Source of the DNA: Serripes groenlandicus
Lineage: Eukaryota; Mollusca; Bivalvia; Cardiida; Cardiidae
Reading direction: 5' to 3'
NCBI GenBank assembly: GCA_031761405.1
Contig: JASEVX010000001.1
Span: forward strand, 22,401,270-22,465,269
Length of the DNA stretch: 64,000 nucleotides
The translations under genes were made by a program, and so were the position numbers. The notes under the pieces are model-generated. The model was given only the letters and a program-made list of their open reading frames with translations, did no database searches and was not told the origin of the DNA. Position 1 is the first letter of the stretch. Each line of letters begins with the position of its first letter. Below, in pieces: positions 22,761 through 34,283 of this stretch.

Positions 22761-23179
22761 ATAATAACCGGTTACTCGTATAATTTTGTAACCGGTTACT
22801 CGGTTAACCGTATAGATTCATTGACAATAAATATCAGAGACATATAAACATGTGTTTATATGTCTCTGTAAATATTCACTTGCTTCCGGGTTTTGTAATT
22901 GTTGTTGTTGTTTTGACTCGCATTTCCCGGTCATGTATAAATCATGTAAACTTTACATACATAGTTCGGTCGCCCGGTCACAGTTGTTCAATGTTAGCGC
23001 GGCGTGAGGAAGCATAAAAGCTGAAAGCTTGTTTCGCAATCGATGAAAAATAAATAAGTTTAAACTTTTAAAACCCTATGCAATAAGTTTACTTCTATTT
23101 ATAGAGTCTTTTCTTATTTAGTCTAAATATTTTCAAGGTCGTCTGCTGCAAATGTCGTGTTTAGGTAAACTTGCGGTGA
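22761..23179. other. Unassigned stretch
   Basis: Contains an inverted pair around ATATAAACATGTGTTTATAT and short TAACCGGTTACTCG repeats; no gene seen. Confidence 0.5.
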
Positions 23180-23372
23180 TCGATTCAGCAGAAGACTCTC
23201 GAAAAACATTGTGGCAAAATGAGAAATTGCTCATAATGAGCAATTTCTCATTTTGCTACAATGTTTTCAACTCTATTCTAAAGTTCGATATTTATATTCG
23301 TATTTTTGTCCAAGATATTTATTTACAAAGTTGACGTCTGCAGCAGATGCGTTGTGTGTGTGAAAAGGGTTA
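23180..23372. mobile_element. TTAA MITE relative with long perfect hairpin
   Basis: The centre is an almost perfect palindrome: CATTGTGGCAAAATGAGAAA TTGCTCATAATGAGCAA, then TTTCTCATTTTGCTACAATG (23205-23262). The right end is GTGTGTGAAAAGGGTTAA. Other partial family members lie at about 1544-1730, 20423-20631, 27370-27566, 28830-28993, 35035-35115, 39820-40065, 44150-44440 and 58510-58760. Confidence 0.65.
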
Positions 23373-23510
23373 AAAGATTTGACGTGTTTATGTAAATGTG
23401 TTCTGTCCATGGATTCCATTGTTAATATGTTTTCATATAAGATTTCAACTCTTTATTCCGTAACGTAAACATACATATGTGTTGTTACATAATACGTGTA
23501 TATATACATT

Positions 23511-23766
23511 TGAGCCATCAATCGAAAAACAACAACATTGTGGCTTCTGCGTAAAGTATCGATCCGGATCAGCCTGAGCATGCCGCACAGGCTAATCCGG
23601 ACAGACACTTTTTTCCTCATGTGGATTTTCTGTTTCAGGAATGATTACTCTATACCTCTGAGGCGGAATGTGTCGGCCCGGATAAACCTGCTCGGCATGT
23701 GCAGGCTGATCTGGTTCGATACATTACGCAGAGTCCATAATGTTAGTTTTCTCGCGGGACGGCTCA
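23511..23766. mobile_element. Foldback element FB
   Basis: Near full-length copy in the region between the two duplicated blocks, with TGAGCCATCAATCG replacing the normal left arm. Confidence 0.75.
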
Positions 23767-23926
23767 TTTATATTATCAATGTGACATAATAAAGTAATAT
23801 GTTACATCCTATGATAATGATAGTGTAAAAGATATATTCAACTAATAATTATAGTAATTCAATTCAAGTCTGCATTTACTCATATATGTCTGGAACTTTA
23901 AATCAATTCCTAAATACTTGTATATA

Positions 23927-25216
23927 CAGGAGAAAGTTGATGCAACGCATCAGTGTCGCCGGAAATCCATACTGCAGTTATGCATAACACTTACATTATA
24001 GTAGTTGAAAAAAACAGTTATCAACTAAAGGGCATATTGGAACATCAGGGGTGGGGTCAAGTGAAAATGTATCATAACTTGCATTTTTTTGTCAACGAAG
24101 TGAATGTCCTTCATTGAAATATAATTGAAGCCTTTCATTGTTTATGATCAATCTCCATTCTAAGGTAGGTTGACCATACACACAGCCAACTAATTATTGA
24201 TCATAAACAGGAAATGAGTAATCTTGCCAATCATATAATGATGAGCGCCCTTGTGTCAATGATGCATAACAATATGCAGATCGCAAACAAAATAAGTGTA
24301 GAAAATCTAATGATACATTTAAAATTGTCAAGGACGAAATAATTGTGTACGAAAGACCCGATTCGTTTCTTCTTCGCATAGTTGTCGTTCTTTACACTCT
24401 CTTTATAGGCAGAGAGTGTGTTTTAAAATGATATAATGATGAGCGCCCTTGTGTCAATGATGCATAACAATATGCAGATCGCAAGCAAAATATAATGACA
24501 CATTTAAAATTGTCAAGGACGAAATAACTTTGTACGAAAGACCCGATTCGTTTCTTCTTCGCATAATTGTCGTTTCTTTACACTTTCTTTATAGGCAGCG
24601 AGTGTTCATTCAAAGTAATTTTATACTAAAACCAGTTTTATCTCAGTTTGTTCTTTTCGTCATTTGTTTCGAACCAAATAAACATTTTAAATCACCTATA
24701 ATTAACTATTTGTAAGTGAGTGTAAAGAACGGCTCTCTGCAAAGGAGATTTATCTACGCAGTCGGTATTCAGTAGTCACTTGATCAACATATTTAGCTTA
24801 GGAACAGTTCCTATTTTAGTTCACGGATTAACATTACTAAATGAATTATACACAAATCAAGACATCTCTTTGAACATGAAAATAACATTCAGTAATTTAA
24901 AATTGCTATTAAAAGGAGAATTCGACGTGATTTTTATCTCGATATTGACACATAACAGTCTGCAGCAAGTCTAGCATGGACTCTTTTGTCTTCGTAAATA
25001 AGACAAAAAAAACATAAATGCACGTCAAAATAAAGAAACTGCACAAACTTAAAACATCGGAATATTTATTTCGGTCATAACTTAGTGTTTTTAAACAAAC
25101 GCAATTGTAATATGTTCAAGACATTTTTCTTTTTTTTTAAATAATAATTTCTCCTCCCATGTCATTTCCGAAAAGCTATTAAAAATAGAAGTCGCAGGCT
25201 TCTGCCCAGCGACTAA
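23927..25216 (+). mobile_element. Helitron-like non-autonomous element, family 1
   Basis: This is related to the element at 42609-44036: 5' palindrome GATGCAACGCATC (23939-23951) plus GTCGCCGG (23955-23962), and 3' hairpin GTCGCAGGC...GCCCAGCGAC (25191-25213) then TAA. Internal blocks such as AAAAGGAGAATTCGACGTGA are shared. It contains its own tandem duplication of about 195 bp (24234-24420 and 24430-24605, sharing ATAATGATGAGCGCCCTTG). Confidence 0.7.
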
Positions 25217-25509
25217 TAAGATACATTCGCGAATCGGTTTACTATGTATGTGTTATATCGGATTAATGCTCGTAGCTCGTTCATGACTGTGTTATATGCA
25301 TCTATTATGCTAATAAAAGAAGAAACGCTGCTATCACAAATATCTTTTAATATTTAGTCTATTGACGTAAATTAATACACGCTGTGTTAAATCTTTAAAA
25401 CTTATATTCATGTGGAATTTTAGTTCATTTAATGTGACAAGTCTTCTGTATACTAGCTCACATATTGAAAACTACAACATCACCAATATTCTTTGTACTT
25501 TTGTATTTT

Positions 25510-25725
25510 TCTAGACCGCCCCGGGGGTGGTAGGTCTCGGGTTCGATCCCCGACTTGGGCATTTCAAGTAATTGCCTTCCCTCCTTGGCGCTTTAGAGTA
25601 TGGGGATGGCATCTCGTCCGACTCGGTTGTGTCAGGGTAAATGGAGTAGTAGGACTGGTAACTTACCCAGGAAAGGCCGTGATATAACTAAACAATTAGA
25701 AAGCAGCGAAAAACACAAGGTAAAC
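25510..25725 (+). mobile_element. tRNA-derived SINE type b, shortened head
   Basis: GGGTGGTAGGTCTCGGGTTC GATCCC head with its A box damaged, then the type b body (CTTGGCGCTTTAGAGTATGG) and tail GTGATATAACTAAACAATTA. Adjoins the 34-bp array. Confidence 0.75.
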
Positions 25726-25739
25726 GAATCCTACTATAC

Positions 25740-26940
25740 AAAAGCAACAAGGTACGTTTCTTTCATGAACATGACGTTGAGTACATATGCGCGTAAACAG
25801 ATAGTAAAAGATAGTACATTTGCACGTAAAACGGTTCGAGAGTATGTTTACATTTGCCCGTAAACCAATTGAAAATACGAGTACATATAGTATGCATCTT
25901 AATATATAGATAAAACGAGTACATGTGCACGTAAAACGGATGAAAAATACGTATTCATTTGTACGTGCGATTGATAGAAAGCACGAGTTCTTATGCACGT
26001 ATTATGAATAGAGTAAATGAATACATTTGCATGTGTACGCAGAAATGATAGAAAACACCGGTACATGTGCACGTAAAATGGTAAGTAAACATGAGTACAG
26101 GTGCACGTTAAGCGGATAGTAAACACGAGTACATATGAACGTAAAATGGAAAGTAAACATGAATACATAAGTACGTAAAGCGGATAGTAAACACGAGTAC
26201 ATATGAACGTAAAATGGATAGTAAACATGAGTACATAAGTACGTAAAGCGGATAGTAAACACGAGTACATATGAACGTAAAATGGATAGTAAACGCCAGT
26301 ACATGTGCACGTAAAATGGCTATTTAACATGCGTGCATGTGCACGTAAAGCGGATAGTAAACACGAGTACATATGAACGTAAAATGGAAAGTAAACATGA
26401 GTACATGTGCACGTAAAGCGGATAGTAAAAACCTGTACATATGAACGTAAAATGGATAGTAAATGCCAGTACATGTGCACGTAAAATGGCTATTTAACCT
26501 GAGTGCATGTGCACGTTAGTCGGAGAGATAATGCCAGTACATGTGCACATTAGTCGGATAGAAAAGTCCAGTACATGTGCACGTAAAATTGCTATTCAAC
26601 ACGATGCATGTGCACGTAAGACGGATAATACACCAGAGTACACGTGCACGTAAGAAGGATAGAAAATAGAGTACACGTGCACATAAAACGGATATTAAAC
26701 ACGAGAGCATATGCACGTAAGTCGGATAGAAAACTCCAGTACATGTGCACGTAAGACGGATAGTAAACTCGAGTACATGTGCACGTAAGACGGATAGTAA
26801 ACTCGAGTACATGTGCACGTAAGACGGATAGTAAACTCGAGTACATGTGCACGTAAGACGGATAGTAAACTCGACTACATGTGCACGTAAGACGGATAGT
26901 ACACCAGAGTACATGTGTACGTAAAATTGATAGAAAATGA
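25740..26940. repeat. 34-bp minisatellite, about 35 units
   Basis: Unit GTACATGTGCACGTAAGACG GATAGTAAACTCGA; 26740-26890 is most regular, the left part more diverged. It contains the palindrome GTACATGTGCACGTA-type core. Minus-strand frames are open throughout for composition reasons. Confidence 0.9.
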
Positions 26941-27133
26941 AATGCAACTATTTTATGTCCTATTACGTCATTACGTCAAATTATCGACCTCGCTTTTCTC
27001 ATTTCGCCACAAAGACCGTCTGATACAAATGCATCAAAAATATGTCTGCAGGGCAGAAGGGGGTAAATGAATATAAGCCACATTACATGAGCAAATGTAT
27101 ACACGGTCTAATGTTAAGTGTCACTTTTTCCGA

Positions 27134-27259
27134 TCATAATTTAGGCTTAAAAGTCGTTAGGCTTCTTGATCCTTTAGCTTCTCTCTCAACTTGTATTGTG
27201 CTTAACCATGTTCTTATGTATTCTTCCCAATCGATTGGGTTGACGTCAGCTGAAAAGTC
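27134..27259 (-). CDS. FAR: FAR copy B, last exon with stop
   Basis: This exon has 126 nt including TGA. It reads DFSADVNPIDWEEYIRTWLS, TIQVEREAKG, LTTFKPKL. The FxxDVxxIDWxxY motif is the conserved end of the FAR C-terminal domain. The acceptor is CTTTTCAG|GAC. The protein ends soon after this motif, without the hydrophobic tail anchor of vertebrate FAR1, so it may be soluble or anchored differently, or a further alternative exon may exist. Confidence 0.85.
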   Translation of the reverse strand, partial: DFSADVNPIDWEEYIRTWLSTIQVEREAKGSRSLTTFKPKL

Positions 27260-27369
27260 CTGAAAAGGAAATGTTCATTCAATCATGTCTTGAAAAACAT
27301 TATTCGCACTGACAAAGCACTCTGTAAGAGATGAACATTGATGTTCGTTGATTTCGTCATATTTCGCCA

Positions 27370-27745
27370 ATGTTTATCCTTTTCCACATACCGAAGCATT
27401 GTACGCATCTGTAGCAAACGACTCTTGAAGACATAGTATTGCAAAATGCAAAACTATTCCTAAATATGCCTTAATGTTTTTAAGATCAAGCAATTATCGA
27501 TATTTTACTTATATGTTCTCACAGTCGTCGTCAGTTGTCGGTGTGATGCATGTGGGGAAGGGTTAAGAGTTTGCATACTTAGTTTGAACATATGCTAGAT
27601 AAGACATTGGTAAAGATAAAGGCAATGTGTTCAAGTTGACAATCAAAGATCAATTACCTAAATACAGATGTAGTCATCTACATGGTATCAAAACCCGGTC
27701 GAGATATATTCAAATATATTCGAGATTAGATGTAAAAATACATCT
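27370..27745. repeat. Local duplicate of 20423-21115, single 46-bp unit
   Basis: Carries one copy of the 46-bp unit (GCTAGATAAGACATTGG) and lies in the last FAR intron. Confidence 0.8.
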
Positions 27746-27852
27746 ACAAAATACAAATACAGAATAAATGGACCAGAAACTTACCCAGGAAACGCCTTGA
27801 AATGAGTGATTAATTGTTGAAAGCGGCATTCATACAAACCATACAACCAATC

Positions 27853-28165
27853 AATTCATTGATTGATTGATTGATTGATTGGGGTTTAACGCCGTTTTTA
27901 ACAACTTCTCAGTTATTTTACGGCGGCCAGTTCATCTACGCATGCATTTCCTGGTTTTCTCACACCAGTACTTCACACAACAATCCTCCCAAGCAACTGG
28001 CTGCTTTTCCACATAGACTTAGTCCATTGGTGGAAGACGAATACGGCATGTCGCATTGACTTTTGTCAATCCTCGGAAAGAAAGTTGGCCGAGCCGGGAT
28101 TCGAACTCACAACCCCTGGATTGACAGCCCGCGTCGCTACCGAATGGGCTACCGGGGCTCGGCAC
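27853..28165 (-). mobile_element. tRNA-derived SINE type a
   Basis: Full-length minus-strand copy: head at 28085-28165 (GAGCCCCGGTAGCCCATTCG, GGTTGTGAGTTCGAATCCC) and tail AACGGCGTTAAACCCC next to a (GATT)n run. In the FAR last intron. Confidence 0.8.
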
Positions 28166-28225
28166 AACCAAACAACCAAACAGAAATATATGTGTGGGCT
28201 AAACGGTAAGGAAGTAAATACAGAC

Positions 28226-28349
28226 CTTCTTATCCAAATCGCTGAGGGAGTTTTCGATCTTGTCCAGGTTCTTGTATTCTTTGACGTTCTTTTTCACATT
28301 CACTTGATATACTCCCTCTGTCAGAGCGAACACGAACAGATATAAATTC
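28226..28349 (-). CDS. FAR: FAR copy B, penultimate exon
   Basis: This exon has 124 nt reading NLYLFVFALTEGVYQVNVKK, NVKEYKNL, IENSLSDLDKK. It fits the FAR C-terminal pattern [23 protein letters not shown]...DKK. The acceptor is AAATCAG|G and the donor is AAG|GTCTGT, a weaker match. Its phase agrees with both neighbours. It lies just left of a 375-bp repeat and right of a minus-strand SINE. Confidence 0.78.
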
Positions 28350-29219
28350 CTGATTTAAATAGTAAAAATAGGTTTGAGAAATAAGACACTGTAGTATATT
28401 GTAGTATACGCCCCATTATTAAAATGGACTATAGTTTGCTCATTAACTCGTACAAATATCGTTTGTAACTCGCTTGCTCTATCTCTTTCTGTCTTTTTCT
28501 TCTTGTATATTTAAGTGAACTGTGGCCGTGATATAACTGAAATAATGTTGAAAGCGGCGTAAAACCCATATAAAACAAAATCATTTTATATTGTTGAATA
28601 AAGTTGCAGAAACATAACATTTGTGTTAGTTAATAATCTCATCAGAGAACTGCTTAACTGTATAATTTAGTACAATATCATCAATACAACAGACACGCCT
28701 TGCGATAAGGAGTCGTATTTTAAACGTATTTATTTTACATCGATTGCGGAATAAGCTTTCAGCTTATATTAATCAAGCTCGATGTCTTCTTCTTGGAGAC
28801 ACTTAACCAGTATTAGGTGTCTTGTTGGATTAATTTGTCGCTTACACTTTCCGAAATACTACAATTGCATAGGGTGGTAAACAATGTGGCAAATTGGGAA
28901 CATTTTTTATTATGAGCAATTCCTTCATTTGCCACAATGTTTGGAATATTTGCCTGCGGCAGAGGCGTCAAAAAGCGTCTATAGAAAGAGGTAACTGAAA
29001 AATAAATGCACTGTTGAATATAAGCATTTAATACATATGACAGAGGTTGGCAATTAAATTTGTTGAAAAACAAACATTGGCAAACTTCAAATTGCTTTTT
29101 TGTTTTGTTTTTTGCTTAATTCCTAATGTAGGGCTTACTGGACATCATTTTTTGTAATAGAATGAAACTCATCTACGATTGTGTTCAAGTAAACCTTTAA
29201 CGTTGTATATGTATAAACC

Positions 29220-29414
29220 CAGAGCTCTAGATAAGGGGCATATTTTGATGTTTTAAAATCCTTATTTGACTCACAAATCCTATGTTGTTGGTACTCAAAA
29301 GAATCGTCTCAGTGAGACGATTCTTTTGAGTACCCACAACATAAGGTTTGGTTAACTTATAAGAGAGATATTGTGGGAAAAAGAACAGTTTACTCCCTCT
29401 TATCTAGTCCCCTG
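29220..29414. mobile_element. Hairpin MITE HP, full length
   Basis: Both terminal repeats present (AGAGCTCTAGATAAGGG ... CTCTTATCTAGTCCCCT); hairpin at 29277-29346. Intronic in FAR. Confidence 0.8.
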
Positions 29415-29852
29415 TTAACCTATTTCATTCCAATCCATATTTACAGAGAAATCAAAGTTATATAAGACGACTAAAATAAGAGGTCATTTTTTTAACCCTT
29501 TCCCACATACAATGTAATAAACATTATATGTGTTTTATTGCATAAAACAAACAATATGTTTATAGCAAATAAAGAAATTATAAAAAGTACGAACGAAGAA
29601 ATGGATTTTTTCACAAGAATTTACAATCATTTAACAATGTAAGAGTTTATGTTAAAACTGGTATATTCTAGAATTGTCATGTTAGTGTAAATTTCGATTT
29701 AAACTTTGAACTCTTATTAAAGCTAAGCTATCACATCATTAGGTATAATAAGCTAGCCTTGCTACTGTTTTCTATGTTTCATTGCAATGAATACGTATTT
29801 AGCTTAACTATATATAATTTTCACAGAATTTGAAGACATTAATACAGTAAAT

Positions 29853-30107
29853 TTAATTATACTTGGCCAATGACAACAAAATTGTTTGTTTTTTTAGATA
29901 TTTCTTGCGTATTTCATGATATTTGGAGCATACTAAGAAATAATATTCTGGTTCAATGACATTCATGTTGCAATATGTGCATATTTGCTCTGATCTAGGA
30001 ATGTTCATATATCTGCCTGATTCAGCTACTAGCCTATGACATGATAAACGCAACCGAATGGCCTGAGTGATTAGTTTATACACGCCTGAACGACACATGG
30101 GGTTACC
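29853..30107 (-). mobile_element. 3' end of a non-LTR retrotransposon ORF (fragment)
   Basis: An open frame on the minus strand reads ITQAIRLRLSCHRLVAESGR, YMNIPRSEQICTYCNMNV, EPEYYFLVCSKYHEIRKKYL. The LRLxCHxLxxExGRYxNIPR...CxxC...E.EYHF...C..Y pattern is typical of the zinc-binding tail after the reverse transcriptase of LINE elements. The part before it (PFSITSPHGN) comes from a different repeat that joins at about 30108, so this is a truncated fragment with no intact polymerase. Confidence 0.75.
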
Positions 30108-31335
30108 ATGGGGTGACGTAATAGAAAAGGGAGCAACCAACATTATTATTGTTAAGAAAAACTCTGTTATATGTTTGAAAAAAAAACAACCTTTATAAAT
30201 AAATAAATTGTATAAAATGATTTAAGAAACAGCAAGATACAAAATACGTATGTCTTCTACCGTTATTACAAAACCTTAGACACATGTTATGGGTATTTTA
30301 AAATAACTTTCCCCTAACTTCCTAGGCTACGCTTTTTTTATAGTTTGGTTTACGACCCGATTCATCAAAGCTCAGAAAAAAAAATTCTGGCTATGTTTTT
30401 GCCTATTTACGATATTGAGATTTTTAAATAAATGGGTAATCTTTAAAAAATCCATGATGATTCATTTCAATTACTACATATTACAGTATAATTCTAGAAA
30501 CTGTAAAAACAACGTTAACCCAACTATGCAATAGGCATGGCCGTAACGTGACCCGTTCTATTATTTGTAAATGCAGCATGTTATCGATTGGCGATTTTGG
30601 ACATTCTTATTTAATAGACGACAGGGTGTCATCGGTTCCCATAGACTAATTAATTTGTCTCTGCTTCCTTCCGCTATGAATACTTCGCTGTTTTCACGAT
30701 TTCATCCGATTTCTAATATTCATTGGATTCGTACCCGATTTTTCATGTGTCGTTCAAGATGAACGATTCGTACCAACTGCTTTTCGCTCTTTGCTCTTGG
30801 GGAACTGACTTGACCATTTTCTTTTGTTTATTTTTCAGTTTTCTACTGGCATGTTCAAAACGATTAAAGTGACATTACAAACAAACAAAACAGACTTGAT
30901 AATTATTGCTATATGTTGACTATACATGTGAACTTTCATAATGCTCAATATTGATCATAAATATCTTTCTTTTCTTTTGTAATTACTTCGTATTTTTTGT
31001 TTATATACTCCTGTTTTTGCTATCATACTTCTGCTAAACTGGAAGGAGAATATACTTCCTAAGCTTGTGTCACACTTAACTTATAACTGGAGGCAATACA
31101 CCTTAATATATGTTAATATTTAAGCACCTATGGTTTTTTTATCTAATGGATCTAGTTAGAGGATTTAAAACAGTTTATTGGTAAAAAATTAATTGAGAAA
31201 CTTCAGCTTGTATGACACATTGTAGTTGCAGTGAATGTTAAGCAAATCGTAAACCATATGGTTGTAGGACTAAACTTGTCATTTCACGACTAAACTTCAC
31301 ATGCTGAATATCACATAGATCGTAGCATGTAAAAT
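30108..31335 (-). mobile_element. Terminus-less relative of Helitron-like family 2
   Basis: This block is about 90 percent similar to 47790-48962 (shared CCATGGGGTGACGTAAT at one end, CACATAGATCGTAGCAT at the other) but lacks both terminal hairpins. At its left it abuts the LINE fragment. It lies in a FAR intron. Confidence 0.7.
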
Positions 31336-31605
31336 GTCAAGCCCAACGTAGTAACGCATGCGCTCTGAGAAACGTTGTATGAAAAATACTCGGGAGGGAA
31401 TTTCAACAGCCAAAAATAGTTCCGGAAATTTAGAGTGATATACTGTGCTTAGACCACGCTCAAATCCTTCTTTGCGTATAGAAAAGAAATTGTCAATAGT
31501 GTTAGAATTACGTGTATACATGAGAGATACGTTTCAATGTTAAAACAAAGACCTAATAACACATGAATATTAGGTCTTTGGTTAAAATCATGTTTATGTA
31601 TACTA

Positions 31606-31835
31606 TACTGCGTAGAGTATCGACCCGGATCAACATAAGTATGCCGCGCAAGCTTACCCGGATAGACATTTTACGCCTCCTGTGGACTTTCTGTTAAGGT
31701 ATCATTAGTCTATACCTCTATCCCCCTGAGACGGAATATGTCGGCTCGGATCAGTCTGCGTGGACGGCGCAGGTTGATCTGGGTCGATACATTACGCAAA
31801 GGCCATAATGTTGGTTTTCGCGCGGGGACGACTCA
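31606..31835. mobile_element. Foldback element FB, left arm missing
   Basis: Starts inside at CTGCGTAGAGTATCGACCC and keeps the right arm. Intronic in FAR. Confidence 0.7.
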
Positions 31836-32185
31836 TATCAAGGATACGTTGCTTAATTGTTCGGAGGTCAATAGTGTGTGGTCTATCCAGAAATTTGTCA
31901 TATATACCGATTTCATCTAATATGTTTTTAACGTTATTATATGGGCCCAATTAAGTTTTAAGGAATTGATAATATTATCTCATGGAATAAATCTGCAGCA
32001 GACAACTATGAAAATATCTTGGTTTAAAACATAACAATTGGAAGTATAATTGTGTTTTCAAAGGGCCTCTGATTGGCGCAGAAGCGTCAGAAAGCGTTTA
32101 TATGTGAGAAAGAATAAAAAAGAGACCATTTAGTAGTATGGATGCCTATTTCCATGTTACCCTCGAGCAGAGCTCGTTTTTTTCT

Positions 32186-32416
32186 TTAAACCCTTGCCCT
32201 CATTTAGACACTTTTTGACGCCTCTGCAGCAGACGGCTTTTTGAAAACATAGTGAAAAAAAAAGAAATCGCTCAAAACGAGCATTTTTTCCTTTTGCCAC
32301 AATGTTTTCCAATTTTAGTCATGGATTATCTATTCAATTATAGAGATTTTCTATTTTTTGGCAAAATATGTTCTAAGTTGTCTGCTGCAGAATTGTTGTA
32401 TGAGGGAAAGGGTTAA
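32186..32416. mobile_element. TTAA MITE, 'GCAGACGACTTTG' family
   Basis: The ends are TTTAAACCCTTGCCCTC and GAGGGAAAGGGTTAA; the arms are CTGCAGCAGACGGCTTTTTG and TTGTCTGCTGCAG, around GCTCAAAACGAGC. It lies in the FAR intron, just left of the C-terminal exon. A partial member precedes it at about 31960-32116. Confidence 0.75.
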
Positions 32417-32494
32417 TCCGATTGTTTCCTGAAGAAACGAATCTAACATCAGGTTGATCTAATAAGTCAATAAAATCAAAGTTGTATTACTTAC

Positions 32495-32572
32495 ATTGGT
32501 CTTTCTCCTCTGTGTATCTGACTAAGTGATTTAAGAATCATATATGGAGCATATCTCAGGATTACCCATAGT
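32495..32572 (-). CDS. FAR: FAR copy B, C-terminal domain exon (provisional 5' end)
   Basis: This exon reads LWVILRYAPYMILKSLSQIH then RGERP, with a strong donor CCAAT|GTAAGT. It aligns with the FAR C-terminal run ...[20 protein letters not shown]. There are two acceptors in the same phase: a T-rich TTTCATAG|A at 32573 (used here), and CATGTCAG|A at 32609, which would add 12 residues (SYMHVLCFMFHR) but lies inside the inverted repeat of a MITE. The two-nt remainder joins the G of the next exon to give Met. Confidence 0.65.
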
Positions 32573-32589
32573 CTATGAAACATAAAACA

Positions 32590-32745
32590 CAAAACATGCA
32601 TATAGGATCTGACATGAGATGTCATTTCAAATAAAGTTTTTATCAAACGAGTTTAATAAAACTTTATGAAATGACAACGAATCTCAGATTCTTTTTATCA
32701 CATGACGAAATACAAAAAGAAAATCGGATTTTCGATGTCAGAAAA
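32590..32745. mobile_element. Palindromic MITE next to FAR C-terminal exon
   Basis: Same family as 9745-9990. Its left arm (GGATCTGACATGAGATGTCA) includes one of the two candidate splice acceptors of the FAR exon at 32495-32572. Confidence 0.6.
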
Positions 32746-32822
32746 TAGTCCCAACATGTGATACTTAATAAACTGTTAACTAATCACACAATTTGTTTTA
32801 TGAACGATAATGGTCCCTTTAC

Positions 32823-32874
32823 CTCGTCCATCTATCGTGAAGTTTGTGTTTACCGGATACACGTTCTCAGCCAT
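32823..32874 (-). CDS. Possible short coding exon (MAENVYPVNTNFTIDGR)
   Basis: The minus strand reads AAAATGGCTGAGAACG and codes MAENVYPVNTNFTIDGR up to CGAG|GTAAAG, a good donor. It lies where the missing FAR exon should be, and PVNTNFT loosely resembles the PNVNLTSN part of FAR. However, the phase does not join either neighbouring FAR exon and there is no good acceptor upstream. It could instead be the first exon of another gene, or chance. Confidence 0.2.
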
Positions 32875-33349
32875 TTTGGAAACATTCGCGGATGAATACA
32901 AAACAAGTGATTCGGTCATGTTATATTACACATGTGACATATAAAGAAATACGTAATGGGTATATTAGATCGGATACAAGCATTGTCGTGTGATAAAACT
33001 CGTTTTTGAGTATACTATACATACCTAATTTAGCGTTCAGTTTTTACAGAATTAAGTATTCGAACTAATGATATAGTTCAGTTTGCAAAATTAGACTTTG
33101 ATCTAGAAAAAAAAGAGAGTCCATATTGACTCGATTTAATACAATGTAACTTGACTCTGTGTAATCTTGTAAACAAGTTTGTTTTAGATGTTGCTGGGGT
33201 TTTCTACCATTGTTTTTTTACGCCACTTTCAACAGTATTTCAGTCACATCACGGTAGATCAATCGTAATGCTATCCACGAATGAGGGAAGTTATTTCTAC
33301 CATTAGTATAGTATTAAATATGATCGAACAAGGGATTGTTTGTTTGTCT

Positions 33350-33560
33350 GTTTTATTGGGGTTTTACGCAAATTTCAACATTATAACAGTTAATATCACG
33401 GCGACAGTTAACTTATTCATGATCCCTTTGTAAACAAATTGGTACAAGGCAATGAAACGTGCCTTGCGAAAGGGCATCCCACCATGACCGCTGAGCCGCG
33501 ACTTGGGATCGAACCCGGGACGCACGGTTTCAAAGCCCCGACGCTAATACGGGCGGGAGT
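33350..33560 (-). mobile_element. tRNA-derived SINE type c
   Basis: Minus-strand copy with B box GGGTTCGATCCCAAGTCG and tail toward 33350. A tail-only relative lies at 33185-33330 and another, plus strand, at 33835-33920. Confidence 0.7.
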
Positions 33561-33990
33561 GTACCCGGATGTCTCGTTTTAAACATTTAACCATGGGTAT
33601 TCAGTTTGTTAATAAAAGAGCCGCGTCTAACGATTTCGATTCTCATTGACACTCGGCTTTGGCATCATTTAACATTATACCAGTTGGGCTACACTTTCAG
33701 CGTTGCCAAAAGAGTTTATATAGGTATATATACTATATATGCGGACGGTGAAAACTTTGGTAAGACTGCGGGGCTGACGGGCCGGGACGAAAGGGCAAAA
33801 GAGAAACAGTGTCTTGTAATGCACATTTAGTTTTGTATGTACAGGATACATATTTCAGGAGTACTAGTAGCTTACCCGGTAAACTCCGTGATATAACTGA
33901 AAAGATGTTGAAAGCGGCAAACAATACCCTCAAACAAACATACATTGCGGACGGTGAAGATCGCAGACTCACGCACTCGAAACACTCACA

Positions 33991-33992
<2 letters not shown>

Positions 33993-34035
<43 letters not shown>
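33993..34035. repeat. (CA)n microsatellite
   Basis: About 20 CA units inside a FAR intron. Confidence 0.95.
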
Positions 34036-34039
<4 letters not shown>

Positions 34040-34283
34040 ATACATTGACAAGTGAGTGATACCAACCTTGACGAGTGAAGAGCAATTCTTGTGCACTTCC
34101 CTTCTTTAATCATATATCGGTCAATATAGTCACCTTAAATATATAAATACACCAGTAATTAATCTGATTTAACACAGTCTCTCTCTCTCTCTGAGAAAAA
34201 CAAAAACAAATACACCATATATTTCAAGAAAACAAACTTCAGCTTTGCGACCAGTTATGGAGATAGAATAATCTTGATATATA

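Noticed and set aside
25899..26947. Cys/Tyr/Leu-rich minus frames of 193 and 143 codons
   Set aside because: They are products of the 34-bp array, which has no minus-strand stop in any frame; no start, domain or splice evidence.
32823..32874. Resemblance of NFTIDGRGKG to the start of GFP-like proteins
   Set aside because: Only about 10 residues, and the frame stops soon after; too short to support.
33733..34113. 126-codon minus frame with alternating Cys-Val
   Set aside because: It is the (CA)n microsatellite translated.
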